Source of the DNA: Oxalobacteraceae bacterium UBA6018
GTDB lineage: Bacteria; Pseudomonadota; Gammaproteobacteria; Burkholderiales; Burkholderiaceae_D
NCBI GenBank assembly: GCA_002428015.1
Contig: DIZW01000056.1
Span: forward strand, 62,001 to 126,000
Direction: 5' to 3'
DNA length: 64,000 bases
Shown: positions 8,902-16,475 of the stretch, in pieces
Layout: the number at the start of each line of letters is the position of its first letter
How positions within the stretch are numbered: position 1 is the stretch's first letter
Notes under the pieces: generated by a model
The model's input: the letters and a program-made list of their open reading frames with translations, nothing else
Told to the model about the DNA's origin: nothing
The model's database searches: none
Translations under genes and position numbers: made by a program

Positions 8902-8978
8902 CGGGGTGTGGCTCAGCCTGGTAGAGCGCTGCGTTCGGGACGCAGAGGCCGGAGGTTCGAATCCTCTCACCCCGACCA
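8902..8978 (+). tRNA. tRNA-Pro, anticodon CGG
   Basis: A 77-nt cloverleaf. The 7-bp acceptor stem CGGGGTG/CACCCCG, discriminator A and encoded CCA are complete. The anticodon stem CTGCG/CGCAG closes loop TTCGGGA, giving anticodon CGG at 8936-8938, which reads CCG. The T-loop GGTTCGAATC is canonical. A TTGACA at 8852-8857 inside the end of ispB could serve as its -35 box. The 3' 24 bases recur exactly at 19569-19592. Confidence 0.97.
8955..8978 (+). repeat. 24-bp direct repeat, left copy (attL-like, inside tRNA-Pro)
   Basis: The last 24 bases of the tRNA gene, from GTTCGAATCC to the encoded CCA, are repeated without mismatch at 19569-19592, 10.6 kb away in the same orientation. This is the standard footprint of a tyrosine integrase that uses a tRNA 3' end and restores it on insertion. 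The interval between the copies holds the chemosensory cluster. Confidence 0.8.
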
Positions 8979-9008
8979 AAGTTCTTCCTGTAAATCAAGA
9001 ACTTAGAT

Positions 9009-9032
9009 AAGCCCCAGCCACTGGGGCTTTGT
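9009..9032 (+). terminator. Terminator of tRNA-Pro
   Basis: Stem AAGCCCCAG/CTGGGGCTT (9009-9017 with 9021-9029) and loop CCA, followed by a short T stretch. A closely similar hairpin occurs at the same distance from the partial tRNA copy near 19622-19645, so the repeat homology extends beyond the 24 bp. Confidence 0.8.
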
Positions 9033-9152
9033 CATTTCCAGCCCATTCGTGGCAAATTCGTGGCAGGCACGTAACTTTCGTGCCGCTTCTGCGAAGGCAG
9101 GCTAAACAACATCGACTAGACCAAGCTCCCCCAACAAAATGGAGCAAGCGTC

Positions 9153-9428
9153 ATGATTACCATCGAAAATCGTTCGGCATTTTTCGTCACGGTACCCAAG
9201 CATAGCAACCTCGACCGAACAGAGGAATTCGAAGCCTACGTCGCCGAACTGTCGAATTGCGGTCTGACCCCGATGTTGCCGATTTTGCACGAAGCGGCAT
9301 CGCGACGGTTCGCTGCCGCTGGCCCTGTTGCCGGCGCGCGTGACTTCCAGTTTCAATTAGAAAAAAAATATTGTTTCAGAAATAGTCGGTGTACTATGCA
9401 ATTTCGTAGCGCCAACCAGAGAGGATGA
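9153..9428 (+). pseudogene. N-terminal relic of a tyrosine-type integrase (tentative)
   Basis: A 91-codon frame starts with ITIENRSAFFVTVPKH and continues with EAYVAELSNCGLTPML. This pattern (short beta hairpin of the form NRS-x-FxVTV, then a helix ending YVAELxxxGLxP) resembles the N-terminal arm-binding domain of phage-type integrases of Burkholderiales. The resemblance stops near 9310. The remaining 40 codons look random and there is no catalytic domain with R, H, R and Y. It sits 175 bases after the tRNA gene, the usual place for an island integrase. I read it as the remains of the enzyme that inserted the element. It could also be an unrelated small frame. Confidence 0.45.
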
Positions 9429-9430
9429 CT

Positions 9431-9901
9431 GTGCCCAGTGAGCAATCGCTACCGGCTTTATTCCTGATATGCCGCAGCCGACTGCGCCTGTGCGCGCTGC
9501 CTCTGCAATTTGTGCGCGAAACCATGCGCGCGCTCGCGCTCGAAGCCGTCCCCCATATGCCGCCGTTCCTGCTTGGCGTATCCGTCATCCGCGGCCAGGT
9601 GGTGCCGGTGGTCGACCTGGCCTGCCTGACCACCGGCGCCAGCCCCATGCCCGCCGAGCGCTATGTGACGCTGGTGCTGGGCGAGCGCCAGGTCGCGCTG
9701 GCGGTCGACGACGTGATCGGTGTGCACAGCCTGCCGCCGTCGGCGCTGGGCGACGTGCCGCCGCTGCTCGAATCGGCCGAAGCGGGCATGCTAAGCGCCC
9801 TGACCATGCTCGACGCCGAACTGCTGCTGGTGCTGCAAGCGACCCACCTGATTCCCGACCAACTGTGGCCGCTGCTGGCCGCGCAGGCTGCCGCCGCATG
9901 A
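9431..9901 (+). CDS. cheW: CheW-like chemosensory coupling protein 1
   Basis: A single CheW domain of 156 aa. Such proteins link the receptor array to the CheA kinase at the inner membrane. Motifs include the beta-barrel start FLICRSRLRLCALPL, the segment GVSVIRGQVVPVVDL typical of CheW, and the C-terminal ALTMLDAELLLVLQ. The ribosome binding site AGAGAGG (9418-9424) is directly next to an ATG at 9425 but 6 bases from GTG at 9431, so I prefer the GTG. It is the first gene of the operon. Its stop codon overlaps the cheR start by 4 bases (ATGA). By order it corresponds to WspB of the Pseudomonas Wsp system. Confidence 0.85.
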   Translation: MPSEQSLPALFLICRSRLRLCALPLQFVRETMRALALEAVPHMPPFLLGVSVIRGQVVPVVDLACLTTGASPMPAERYVTLVLGERQVALAVDDVIGVHSLPPSALGDVPPLLESAEAGMLSALTMLDAELLLVLQATHLIPDQLWPLLAAQAAAA

Positions 9902-11388
9902 ACGCGCAGCCGAGCGCGCGCGAGGTAGCGCAGTTTCGCGACTTGATCGCGACCCGGCTCGGACTGCATTTCGACGAGAGCAAACTGGTCAACCTGGCCA
10001 AGCTGCTGGCACTGCACGCCAAGGGTGATTGCGGCGCCTTCCTGACCTACCTGGCCGACGCCACGCTGGCGCAACTGGCCGCGCTGGCGCCCGAACTGAC
10101 CGTCACCGAGACCTTTTTCTTCCGTTACGTCGACCAGATCAACGCCTTCGCCGAGGTGGCGCTACCGGCCTGCGTGCAGGCGCACGACGGCGCGCGGGCG
10201 GTGCGCATCCTGTCGGCCGGCTGCGCCTCGGGCGAGGAGCCGTTTTCGCTGGCGATCGCCAGCCGCGAACGGGCCGGCGTCACCGAAAGCCAGGTCGAAC
10301 TGACCGCCCTCGACATCAATCCGGTGATGCTGGCCAAGGCCGCGCGCGCCCACTACACGCACTGGTCGCTGCGCGATTTTCCGCCCGAATTGAAGCAGCG
10401 CTGGTTCAGGAGCGAGGGCGACTCCTTCGTGCTGTCCGATTCGATCCGGCGCATGGTGCGCTTCGAGAACCGCAACCTGGCCGACAGCGATCCCGCCTTC
10501 TGGCAGCTGGAGTCGTTCGACATCATCTTCTGCCGCAACGTGCTGATGTACTTCACGCCGCAGCAGATGCAGGCCGCGGTCGAGCGCATCGCCGGCGCGC
10601 TGGCGCCGGGCGGCTATCTGTTCCTGGGCCACGCCGAAACGCTGCGCGGCCTGAGTAACGATTTCCATTTATGCCACACCCACGGCACGTTCTACTACCG
10701 CCGCAAGCCGCACTTGTCGGCGCCGCCGTCGTATACCCCGCCGGCCGCGGTGGCGCCGCACTGGCGCCCCGGCGAGGTGCTGGGCGACACCGGGTGGATC
10801 GCCGCGATCGCCGACGCGTCGCAACGCATCGACGTGCTGGCCGCACGCGCTCCACCGGCCGCCAGCAGCGCGCCGGCCGCCAGCGCGCCCGACCTGCAGC
10901 GGGCCCGTGCCTACCTGCACAGCGAACGCTATGACCGCACGCTGGAACAGATCGGCGCGCTGGCGTTCGAACACGCGGGCGACCCCGACGTGCTGCTGCT
11001 CAAGGCGGTCTCGCTGAGCCAGAGCGGCGCGCTGGCAGCGGCCGAAGCGGCCTGCCACCAGCTGCTCGCGCTCGACGAACTCAGTGCCGGCGCCCATTAC
11101 GTGCTGGCCCTGTGCCGCGAGGAAGGCGGCGACACCGCCGGCGCCTTCAGCCATTACCAGAGCGCGTCCTATCTCGATCCCGAATTCGCCATGCCGCGCC
11201 TGCAAGCGGGCTTGCTGGCACGGCGCCAGGGCCGGCCCGATGCGGCCCGCCACGACTTGGCGCAAGCGCTGCTGCTGCTCAAGCGCGAAGACGCGGCGCG
11301 CCTGCTGCTGTTCGGCGGCGGCTTCAAGCGCGAAGCACTGATGGCGCTGTGCCGCGCCGAACTGACCGCCTTGGGAGACTATCCATGA
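9898..11388 (+). CDS. cheR: CheR methyltransferase with C-terminal TPR region
   Basis: A 496-aa S-adenosylmethionine-dependent methyltransferase that methylates receptor glutamates. The N-terminal helical domain (1-75) precedes the catalytic domain (about 75-275), with SAGCASGEEPFSLA as the cofactor loop, TALDIN as the acidic strand and FDIIFCRNVLMYF as the CheR signature. After a Pro/Ala-rich linker (about 275-320), tetratricopeptide-like helices fill residues 330-490. The CheR-TPR fusion is characteristic of WspC and related alternative chemosensory systems, where the TPR part mediates protein contacts. It is coupled on both sides by 4-base overlaps with the two cheW genes. Confidence 0.92.
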   Translation: MNAQPSAREVAQFRDLIATRLGLHFDESKLVNLAKLLALHAKGDCGAFLTYLADATLAQLAALAPELTVTETFFFRYVDQINAFAEVALPACVQAHDGARAVRILSAGCASGEEPFSLAIASRERAGVTESQVELTALDINPVMLAKAARAHYTHWSLRDFPPELKQRWFRSEGDSFVLSDSIRRMVRFENRNLADSDPAFWQLESFDIIFCRNVLMYFTPQQMQAAVERIAGALAPGGYLFLGHAETLRGLSNDFHLCHTHGTFYYRRKPHLSAPPSYTPPAAVAPHWRPGEVLGDTGWIAAIADASQRIDVLAARAPPAASSAPAASAPDLQRARAYLHSERYDRTLEQIGALAFEHAGDPDVLLLKAVSLSQSGALAAAEAACHQLLALDELSAGAHYVLALCREEGGDTAGAFSHYQSASYLDPEFAMPRLQAGLLARRQGRPDAARHDLAQALLLLKREDAARLLLFGGGFKREALMALCRAELTALGDYP

Positions 11389-11921
11389 ACGCGCCCCTGA
11401 ACCAGGCCGTGCTCGACCTGCGCGCCGAATTCGACCGCGGCTTCGCGCAGGCACCGCGGGTGGCCGCCGCGGCCAGCCTGAACATGCTTGCGATCCGGGT
11501 CGCCGGCGAGCCGTATGCGCTGCACCTGGACCAGATCGCCGGCCTGTATGCGGACCGCCGCATCATGGCCTTGCCCACCCCGCTCGCTTCGCTGCTGGGC
11601 GTGACCGGCTTTCGCGGCCAGATCGCGCCGGTCTATGACCTGGCGGCGCTGCTCGGCCACGTGGCCGGCGCCGCCCCGCGCTGGCTGGTGCTGGTGCGCT
11701 GCGCGCAGCCGCTGGCGCTCGCGTTCGACCAGTTCGAATCCCATTTCACGGTGGCGCCGGACCAGATCATGCGCGCCGCCGCAGCGCCGGGCCGGCCGCA
11801 CCAGTGCGACACCGTGCAAGGGTGCGACGCGCTGCGCCCCGTGATCCATCTACCATCGTTGCACGACGACATACAGCGCCAGGCTGGCCTGGCACTGCAA
11901 CAGAGGAGCAAGCAAACATGA
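11385..11921 (+). CDS. cheW: CheW-like coupling protein 2
   Basis: A 178-aa protein with one CheW domain after a 25-residue N-terminal helix. The core reads NMLAIRVAGEPYALHLDQIAG, then LLGVTGFRGQIAPVYDL, which aligns with the conserved CheW face. It parallels WspD, which also follows the CheR-TPR gene. Two different CheW proteins in one operon suggest separate contacts, for example receptor-kinase and receptor-methyltransferase, but that is inference. The ATG at 11385 overlaps the cheR stop; the TGA at 11919-11921 overlaps the next start. Confidence 0.9.
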   Translation: MNAPLNQAVLDLRAEFDRGFAQAPRVAAAASLNMLAIRVAGEPYALHLDQIAGLYADRRIMALPTPLASLLGVTGFRGQIAPVYDLAALLGHVAGAAPRWLVLVRCAQPLALAFDQFESHFTVAPDQIMRAAAAPGRPHQCDTVQGCDALRPVIHLPSLHDDIQRQAGLALQQRSKQT

Positions 11922-13387
11922 ACAGAAACTGGACTTTCGGAAAACAGCTGGCGGCCGGCTACGCCGTGATGCTGGCCTTCGTGCTGGTCATTAGCGCGGT
12001 GTCGATCTTCGCGCTGCGCAGCGCCGTCAACAGCCAGGAGCGCGTCATCAGCGTCAACGGCCAGATGCTGGTCGACGTCGAGCGCTTGCACGTAGCGACC
12101 GAGCAGATGGTGGCCGCCGTGCGCGGCCAGGTGATCTCCCCCGAACAGCGCTTCGTCGACCACCTGTCCAAGGCGCGCCAGGACTTCGCGCTGACCAATG
12201 AACGCCTCAGAAAGCTGGTCTACACCGACGACGGAAGACGCCTGCTCGATGCGATCGAACGCGACGCCCTCATCTACCAGCAGGTCAGCGACGACATCAT
12301 GCAGTTGGCCGTTGCCCACACCAAGCAGGACCTGATCCCGCGCCTGTTCGACGACAAAATGCTGCCGTCGCGTGAACGCTTCGACGCCAGCATGGGCGCC
12401 CTGGTCAAGCTGGAGGAACAGCACCTGGACGAGGCGCGCAAGGAAGCGGCCCAGGTGGCCTCGAGCGCGGTGCTGATGGTGTCGGTGATGGCCGCCGCGA
12501 CGGCGCTGCTGGCGCTCGGCCTGGCGCTGATGCTGACCCGCACGCTCGGACGCCAGATCGGCGCCGCCGTCGGCCACGTGCAAAGCTCGTCGGCCGAATT
12601 GCAGGCCGCCGCCAGCCAGCAAGCCAGCGGCGCCAAGGAGCAGGCCGGCGCCATGACCGAGATCAGCACCACCATCAGCGAGCTGGTGGCGACCTCGCGC
12701 CAGATCGCCGAAAGCGCGCAGCGGGTGGCGCAGATCGCCGAACAGACCGCAGGCGCCGCGCGCAGCGGCGAAGGCACCGTCGACAAGGGCCAGGACGCGA
12801 TCGGCGCGATCCGGCGCCAGATCGACCTGGTGGTCAGGCACATGCTCGACCTGGGCCGCAAGTCGCAGGAAATCGGCGCGGTGCTCGACGTGGTGGCCGA
12901 ACTGGCCGAACAGACCAACATCCTGGCCATCAACGCCACCATCGAAGCCTCGGGCGCCGGCGAATCGGGCAAGCGCTTCGCGGTCGTGGCCGAGGAAATC
13001 CGCAAGCTGGCCGACCGCGTGGCCGCCTCCACCAAGGGTATCCGGACCCAGGTCGACGACGTACGCGGCGCAGTCAACACCACCGTGATGGCCACCGAGA
13101 GCGGCGCCAAGGCGGTCGACGCCGGCGCGCGCCAGTTCACCGAAGTGGCGCAGGCGTTCCGCCAGATCGCGGCGCTGGTGGCCACCACCACCGAGGCCGC
13201 GCGCGAGATCGAGCTGTCGACCAAGCAGCAGGCCAGCGCCGCCGAACAGGTCCGCATCGCCGTCACCGACGTGGCCCAGGCCACCCAGGAGACCGAGGCC
13301 AGCTCCAGCCAGACCTTGCAGACGGCGTCGCAGCTGGCGGTGCTGTCGCTCGACTTGCGGCGTTTGATCCAGCCGCAGGCCGCCTGA
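11918..13387 (+). CDS. Methyl-accepting chemotaxis protein without an obvious HAMP domain
   Basis: A 489-aa membrane receptor. TM1 spans about residues 10-34 and TM2 about 181-208. Between them lies a helical periplasmic domain of about 145 residues, of four-helix-bundle or CHASE3 type. The cytoplasmic part has the conserved hairpin tip EQTNILAINATIEASGAGE near residues 330-350, which binds CheA and CheW. After TM2 only LTRTLGRQIGAAVGHVQ precedes the signalling coil, so a full HAMP domain appears to be missing. There is no C-terminal NWETF-type tether. It occupies the WspA role but sits between cheW2 and cheA rather than first. It overlaps cheW2 by 4 bases. Confidence 0.92.
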   Translation: MNRNWTFGKQLAAGYAVMLAFVLVISAVSIFALRSAVNSQERVISVNGQMLVDVERLHVATEQMVAAVRGQVISPEQRFVDHLSKARQDFALTNERLRKLVYTDDGRRLLDAIERDALIYQQVSDDIMQLAVAHTKQDLIPRLFDDKMLPSRERFDASMGALVKLEEQHLDEARKEAAQVASSAVLMVSVMAAATALLALGLALMLTRTLGRQIGAAVGHVQSSSAELQAAASQQASGAKEQAGAMTEISTTISELVATSRQIAESAQRVAQIAEQTAGAARSGEGTVDKGQDAIGAIRRQIDLVVRHMLDLGRKSQEIGAVLDVVAELAEQTNILAINATIEASGAGESGKRFAVVAEEIRKLADRVAASTKGIRTQVDDVRGAVNTTVMATESGAKAVDAGARQFTEVAQAFRQIAALVATTTEAAREIELSTKQQASAAEQVRIAVTDVAQATQETEASSSQTLQTASQLAVLSLDLRRLIQPQAA

Positions 13388-13397
13388 GGCAAGCGCG

Positions 13398-15425
13398 ATG
13401 GCCAAAGACCCGTACCGCTATTTCCGGATCGAGGCGCGCGAGCTGGTCGAACAGCTCGGCCAGGGCATGCTCGAACTGGAAAAGGGCCAGGGCGGCGCCG
13501 CCCCGGTGCAGCGTTTGCTGCGCCTGGCGCATACGCTCAAGGGCGCGGCGCGGGTGGTCAAGCAGGTCGCCATCGCCGACTTGATCCACGGCGTCGAGGA
13601 CATGCTGGCGCCGCACCGCGACGGCGCCATGCCCCTGGCGCGCCAGGGCATCGACCGGGTGCTGGCCGCGATCGACGCCATCGGCGCGCTGCTGGCGGCG
13701 CTACCGCAGGCCGAGGGCGCGCCGCTGGCGCCCGAACAAAAAGCCGAGCCGCTGCCTGTGAGCGCGCCGCGCATCGTGCGCGCCAACGTGCTGGAAGTGG
13801 ACATGCTGCTCGAAGGCCTGGGCGAGATCGGCAGCGAGCTGGCCGCGCTGCGGCGCGGGGTCGACCAGCTTGACGGCGTGCGCGACCTGGCGCAGGCGCT
13901 GCAGGACCCCAGCATCCATGCGGCCGGCAAGGCGCATGCGCTGACGGCCCAGCTACAAACCCTGGTCAACAGCCTGGAACGTTCGATGGCGGGCGGCGCC
14001 GAACGCATCGACCGCGAACTGCGCCAGACCCGCGACGCCGCCGAGCGGCTGCGCCTGATTCCCGTGTCGAGCGTGTTCCATGCGCTCGAACGTACCGCGC
14101 GCGACGCCGCCAACAGCATCGGCAAGCAGCTCGCGTTCGAGGCGGTCGGCGGCGATCTGCGGATCGACGGCGCGGTGCTCGACGCAGTGCAGGGCGCGCT
14201 GCTGCAGCTGGTGCGCAACGCCGTCGCGCACGGCATCGAAACCCCGGACCAGCGCAGCGCCGCCGGCAAGGACCCGAGCGGCCGCTTCACGGTGGAAGTG
14301 GTGCGGCGCGGCTACCAGGTCTGGTTCCGCTGCGCCGACGACGGCGCCGGCATCGACCTGGACGCGGTGCGCCGGGTCCTGCGCGAACGCGGCGGCGGCG
14401 CCGCCGAGGTGGCCGGCCACAGCGCCGAGCGGCTGCTCGAACTACTGCTGGCGGGCGGCATCAGCACCAGCCGCGAAGTGACGTCATTGGCCGGGCGCGG
14501 CATCGGACTCGATGTGGTGCGCGCCGCGATGCTGGCCCTGAACGGCGAAGTGCACGCCGTCAGCCGTCCGGGCCTGGGCCTGGCGATCGAGCTGCGGGTG
14601 CCGCTGTCGCTGGCCGCGCTCGACGTGCTGCTGGTCGAAGCCGACGCCCAGGTCATGGCGCTGCCCCTCGATGCGGTCAAGGGCACCATGCGCGTCATGC
14701 ACGACGATATCATCCGCACCCCCGACGGCGACTTGATCGCCTACCGCGGCCAGACCGTGCCACTGCTGGCGCTGACGCTGGGCACGCGCGCCAAGGCCGC
14801 GCACCGCTGGTCGCCGCGCGCGCTGACCGCGGTCATCATCGAGGTCGACGGGGTATTGACCGCGCTGGCGGTGGCGCGCCTGCGCGGCATCGACAGCGTG
14901 GTGCTGCGCGCCCTGCCGGCGCTGGCGCCGGCCGATCCGGCGGTACTCGGCCTGCACCTGGACAGCGAAGGCAATCCGCGCCTGGTGCTCGATCCCGAGG
15001 CGCTGGCCGGCGCCGTGCAGCTGCGCCGCGCCGCGGCCCAGGACGCGCAAGCGCCGTCCAAGCCGATCCTGATCGTGGACGACTCGCTGACCACCCGCAT
15101 GCTCGAATGCAGCATCCTGGAATCGGCCGGCTTCAGCGTGGCGCTGGCCGCCAGCGCCGAGGAAGGCCTGGCCATGGCGCGCCTGACCGACTACGCGCTG
15201 TTCCTGGTGGACGTCGAAATGCCCGGCATGGACGGCTTTACGTTCATCGAATGCACCCGCGCCGATCCCTTGCTGCGCGCGATACCCGCGATCCTGGTGA
15301 CGTCCTGCGAAACGCCCGAGCACCGCCGGCGCGGGGCCGAGGTCGGCGCCGCCGCCTACATCGTGAAGAACGAATTCGACCAGATCGACTTCCTGCAGCG
15401 CGTCGGCGCGCTGGTGCGGCCATGA
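13398..15425 (+). CDS. cheA: CheA-type histidine kinase with C-terminal receiver
   Basis: A 675-aa hybrid kinase. The Hpt domain has the phosphorylatable His45 in RLAHTLKGA. There is no P2 CheY-binding domain. A dimerisation helix pair (about 130-210) leads to the HATPase domain with N-box QLVRNAVAHG (about 268) and G-boxes DDGAGID and GRGIGLDVV, then the CheW-like regulatory domain (about 395-530). The receiver at 555-675 has the acidic pair in VDDSLTT and a phosphoacceptor Asp in LFLVDVEMPG. This is the WspE layout. Loss of P2 plus a fused receiver suggests internal phosphotransfer, or the receiver acting as a phosphate sink. It starts 11 bases after the receptor gene and overlaps cheB by 4. 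Confidence 0.94.
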   Translation: MAKDPYRYFRIEARELVEQLGQGMLELEKGQGGAAPVQRLLRLAHTLKGAARVVKQVAIADLIHGVEDMLAPHRDGAMPLARQGIDRVLAAIDAIGALLAALPQAEGAPLAPEQKAEPLPVSAPRIVRANVLEVDMLLEGLGEIGSELAALRRGVDQLDGVRDLAQALQDPSIHAAGKAHALTAQLQTLVNSLERSMAGGAERIDRELRQTRDAAERLRLIPVSSVFHALERTARDAANSIGKQLAFEAVGGDLRIDGAVLDAVQGALLQLVRNAVAHGIETPDQRSAAGKDPSGRFTVEVVRRGYQVWFRCADDGAGIDLDAVRRVLRERGGGAAEVAGHSAERLLELLLAGGISTSREVTSLAGRGIGLDVVRAAMLALNGEVHAVSRPGLGLAIELRVPLSLAALDVLLVEADAQVMALPLDAVKGTMRVMHDDIIRTPDGDLIAYRGQTVPLLALTLGTRAKAAHRWSPRALTAVIIEVDGVLTALAVARLRGIDSVVLRALPALAPADPAVLGLHLDSEGNPRLVLDPEALAGAVQLRRAAAQDAQAPSKPILIVDDSLTTRMLECSILESAGFSVALAASAEEGLAMARLTDYALFLVDVEMPGMDGFTFIECTRADPLLRAIPAILVTSCETPEHRRRGAEVGAAAYIVKNEFDQIDFLQRVGALVRP

Positions 15426-16469
15426 AGCGCCTGCGCGTGCTGGTGGTCGAAGACTCGCTGACAGTGCGCAAGCACCTGTGCGAGATCCTGGCGCGCGACC
15501 CCGGCATCGAGGTAGCGGGCGAAGCCGAGGACGGCCGCCAGGCGATCGAACTGTGCCAGTCGCTGCGGCCGGACGTGATCACGCTCGACATGATGCTGCC
15601 GGTGATGAGCGGGCTGGCGGCCACCGAGTACATCATGGCCTACTGCCCCACCCCGATCCTGGTGGTGTCGGCATCCGTTAACCGCGGCGAACTGTTCAAG
15701 ACTTACGAGGCGCTGTCGGCTGGCGCGGTGGAGGTGATGGACAAGTCGCGCGCCGACGACGAGGGCGACGCCTGGGAGCGCGAATTCGTGGCCACCGTGC
15801 GGCTGGTGGCGCGCGTCAAGGTGGTCACCCACGTGCGCGGGCGGCACAGCACGCGCCAGTTCGCGCCGCCGCCGGCGATCTTGCCGGCCGCGCACGGCAC
15901 CCGCTACCGCCTGCTGGCGCTGGGTGCCTCGACCGGCGGCCCGGGCGCGCTGGTCGAGGTGCTGCAGGCGCTGCCGGTCGACTTTCCGCTGCCGATCCTG
16001 ATCCGTGCTGCACATCGCCGAACCGTTCGGCAGCGCGTTCGCCGACTGGCTTGACGGCCAGACCGCGCACCGGGTGCGCATCGCCCGGCACGGCGAGGCG
16101 GTCGGCGCGCGCGGCGTTTCGATGGCGCCACCCGGCAGCCACCTGATGGTGCAGGGCCGGCGATTGATGCTCGACCACGGCCCGGAACGGTTTTCGTGCC
16201 GGCCTTCGATCGACGTGCTGTTCGAGTCGGTGGCGAGCGACTATGGCGCCGGCGCGCTGGCCGTGGTGCTGACCGGGATGGGCCAGGACGGCGCGCGCGG
16301 CCTGCTGGCGGTGCGCAGCGCGGGCGGCACCACGCTGGCCCAGGACGAAGCGACGTCGATCGTGTACGGCATGCCGCGCGAAGCGGCGCTGCTGGGCGCG
16401 GCGCAGCACGTCCTGCCCCTGCCCGACATCGGCCCGGCGCTGGTGGCCCTGACCCGCGACTCGAGCTAG
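15422..16469 (+). pseudogene. cheB: CheB-type receptor methylesterase, interrupted by a +1 frameshift
   Basis: CheB removes receptor methyl groups when phosphorylated by CheA. The N-terminal receiver (1-120) has VVEDSLTVRK and the phosphoacceptor region DMMLPVMSG. The linker is followed by the esterase start LLALGASTGGPGAL with the nucleophile Ser. At about 16003 one extra C shifts the frame: FPLPILI should continue into VLHIAEPFGSAFADWL, which is found intact in the next frame up to the TAG at 16467-16469. The catalytic Asp region LTGMGQDGARG is in that second part. With the base removed the protein is 348 aa, normal for the family. A sequencing error or a recent lesion are both possible. 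The start overlaps cheA by 4 bases. Confidence 0.88.
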
Positions 16470-16475
16470 GCCACC

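Larger units (their letters stand above)
8979..9430. other. tRNA-Pro to cheW interval
   Basis: It contains the tRNA terminator (9009-9032), a 10-bp direct repeat ATTCGTGGCA at 9045-9054 and 9056-9065 that could be an integrase arm site, and the degenerate integrase-like frame from 9153. The lower GC content around 9360-9400 differs from the flanks. No intact gene is seen. Confidence 0.6.

Noticed and set aside
11633..13405. 590-codon minus-strand frame opposite the chemoreceptor gene
   Set aside because: Composition is typical of a complementary-strand artefact and it runs through recognised CheW and MCP coding sequence.
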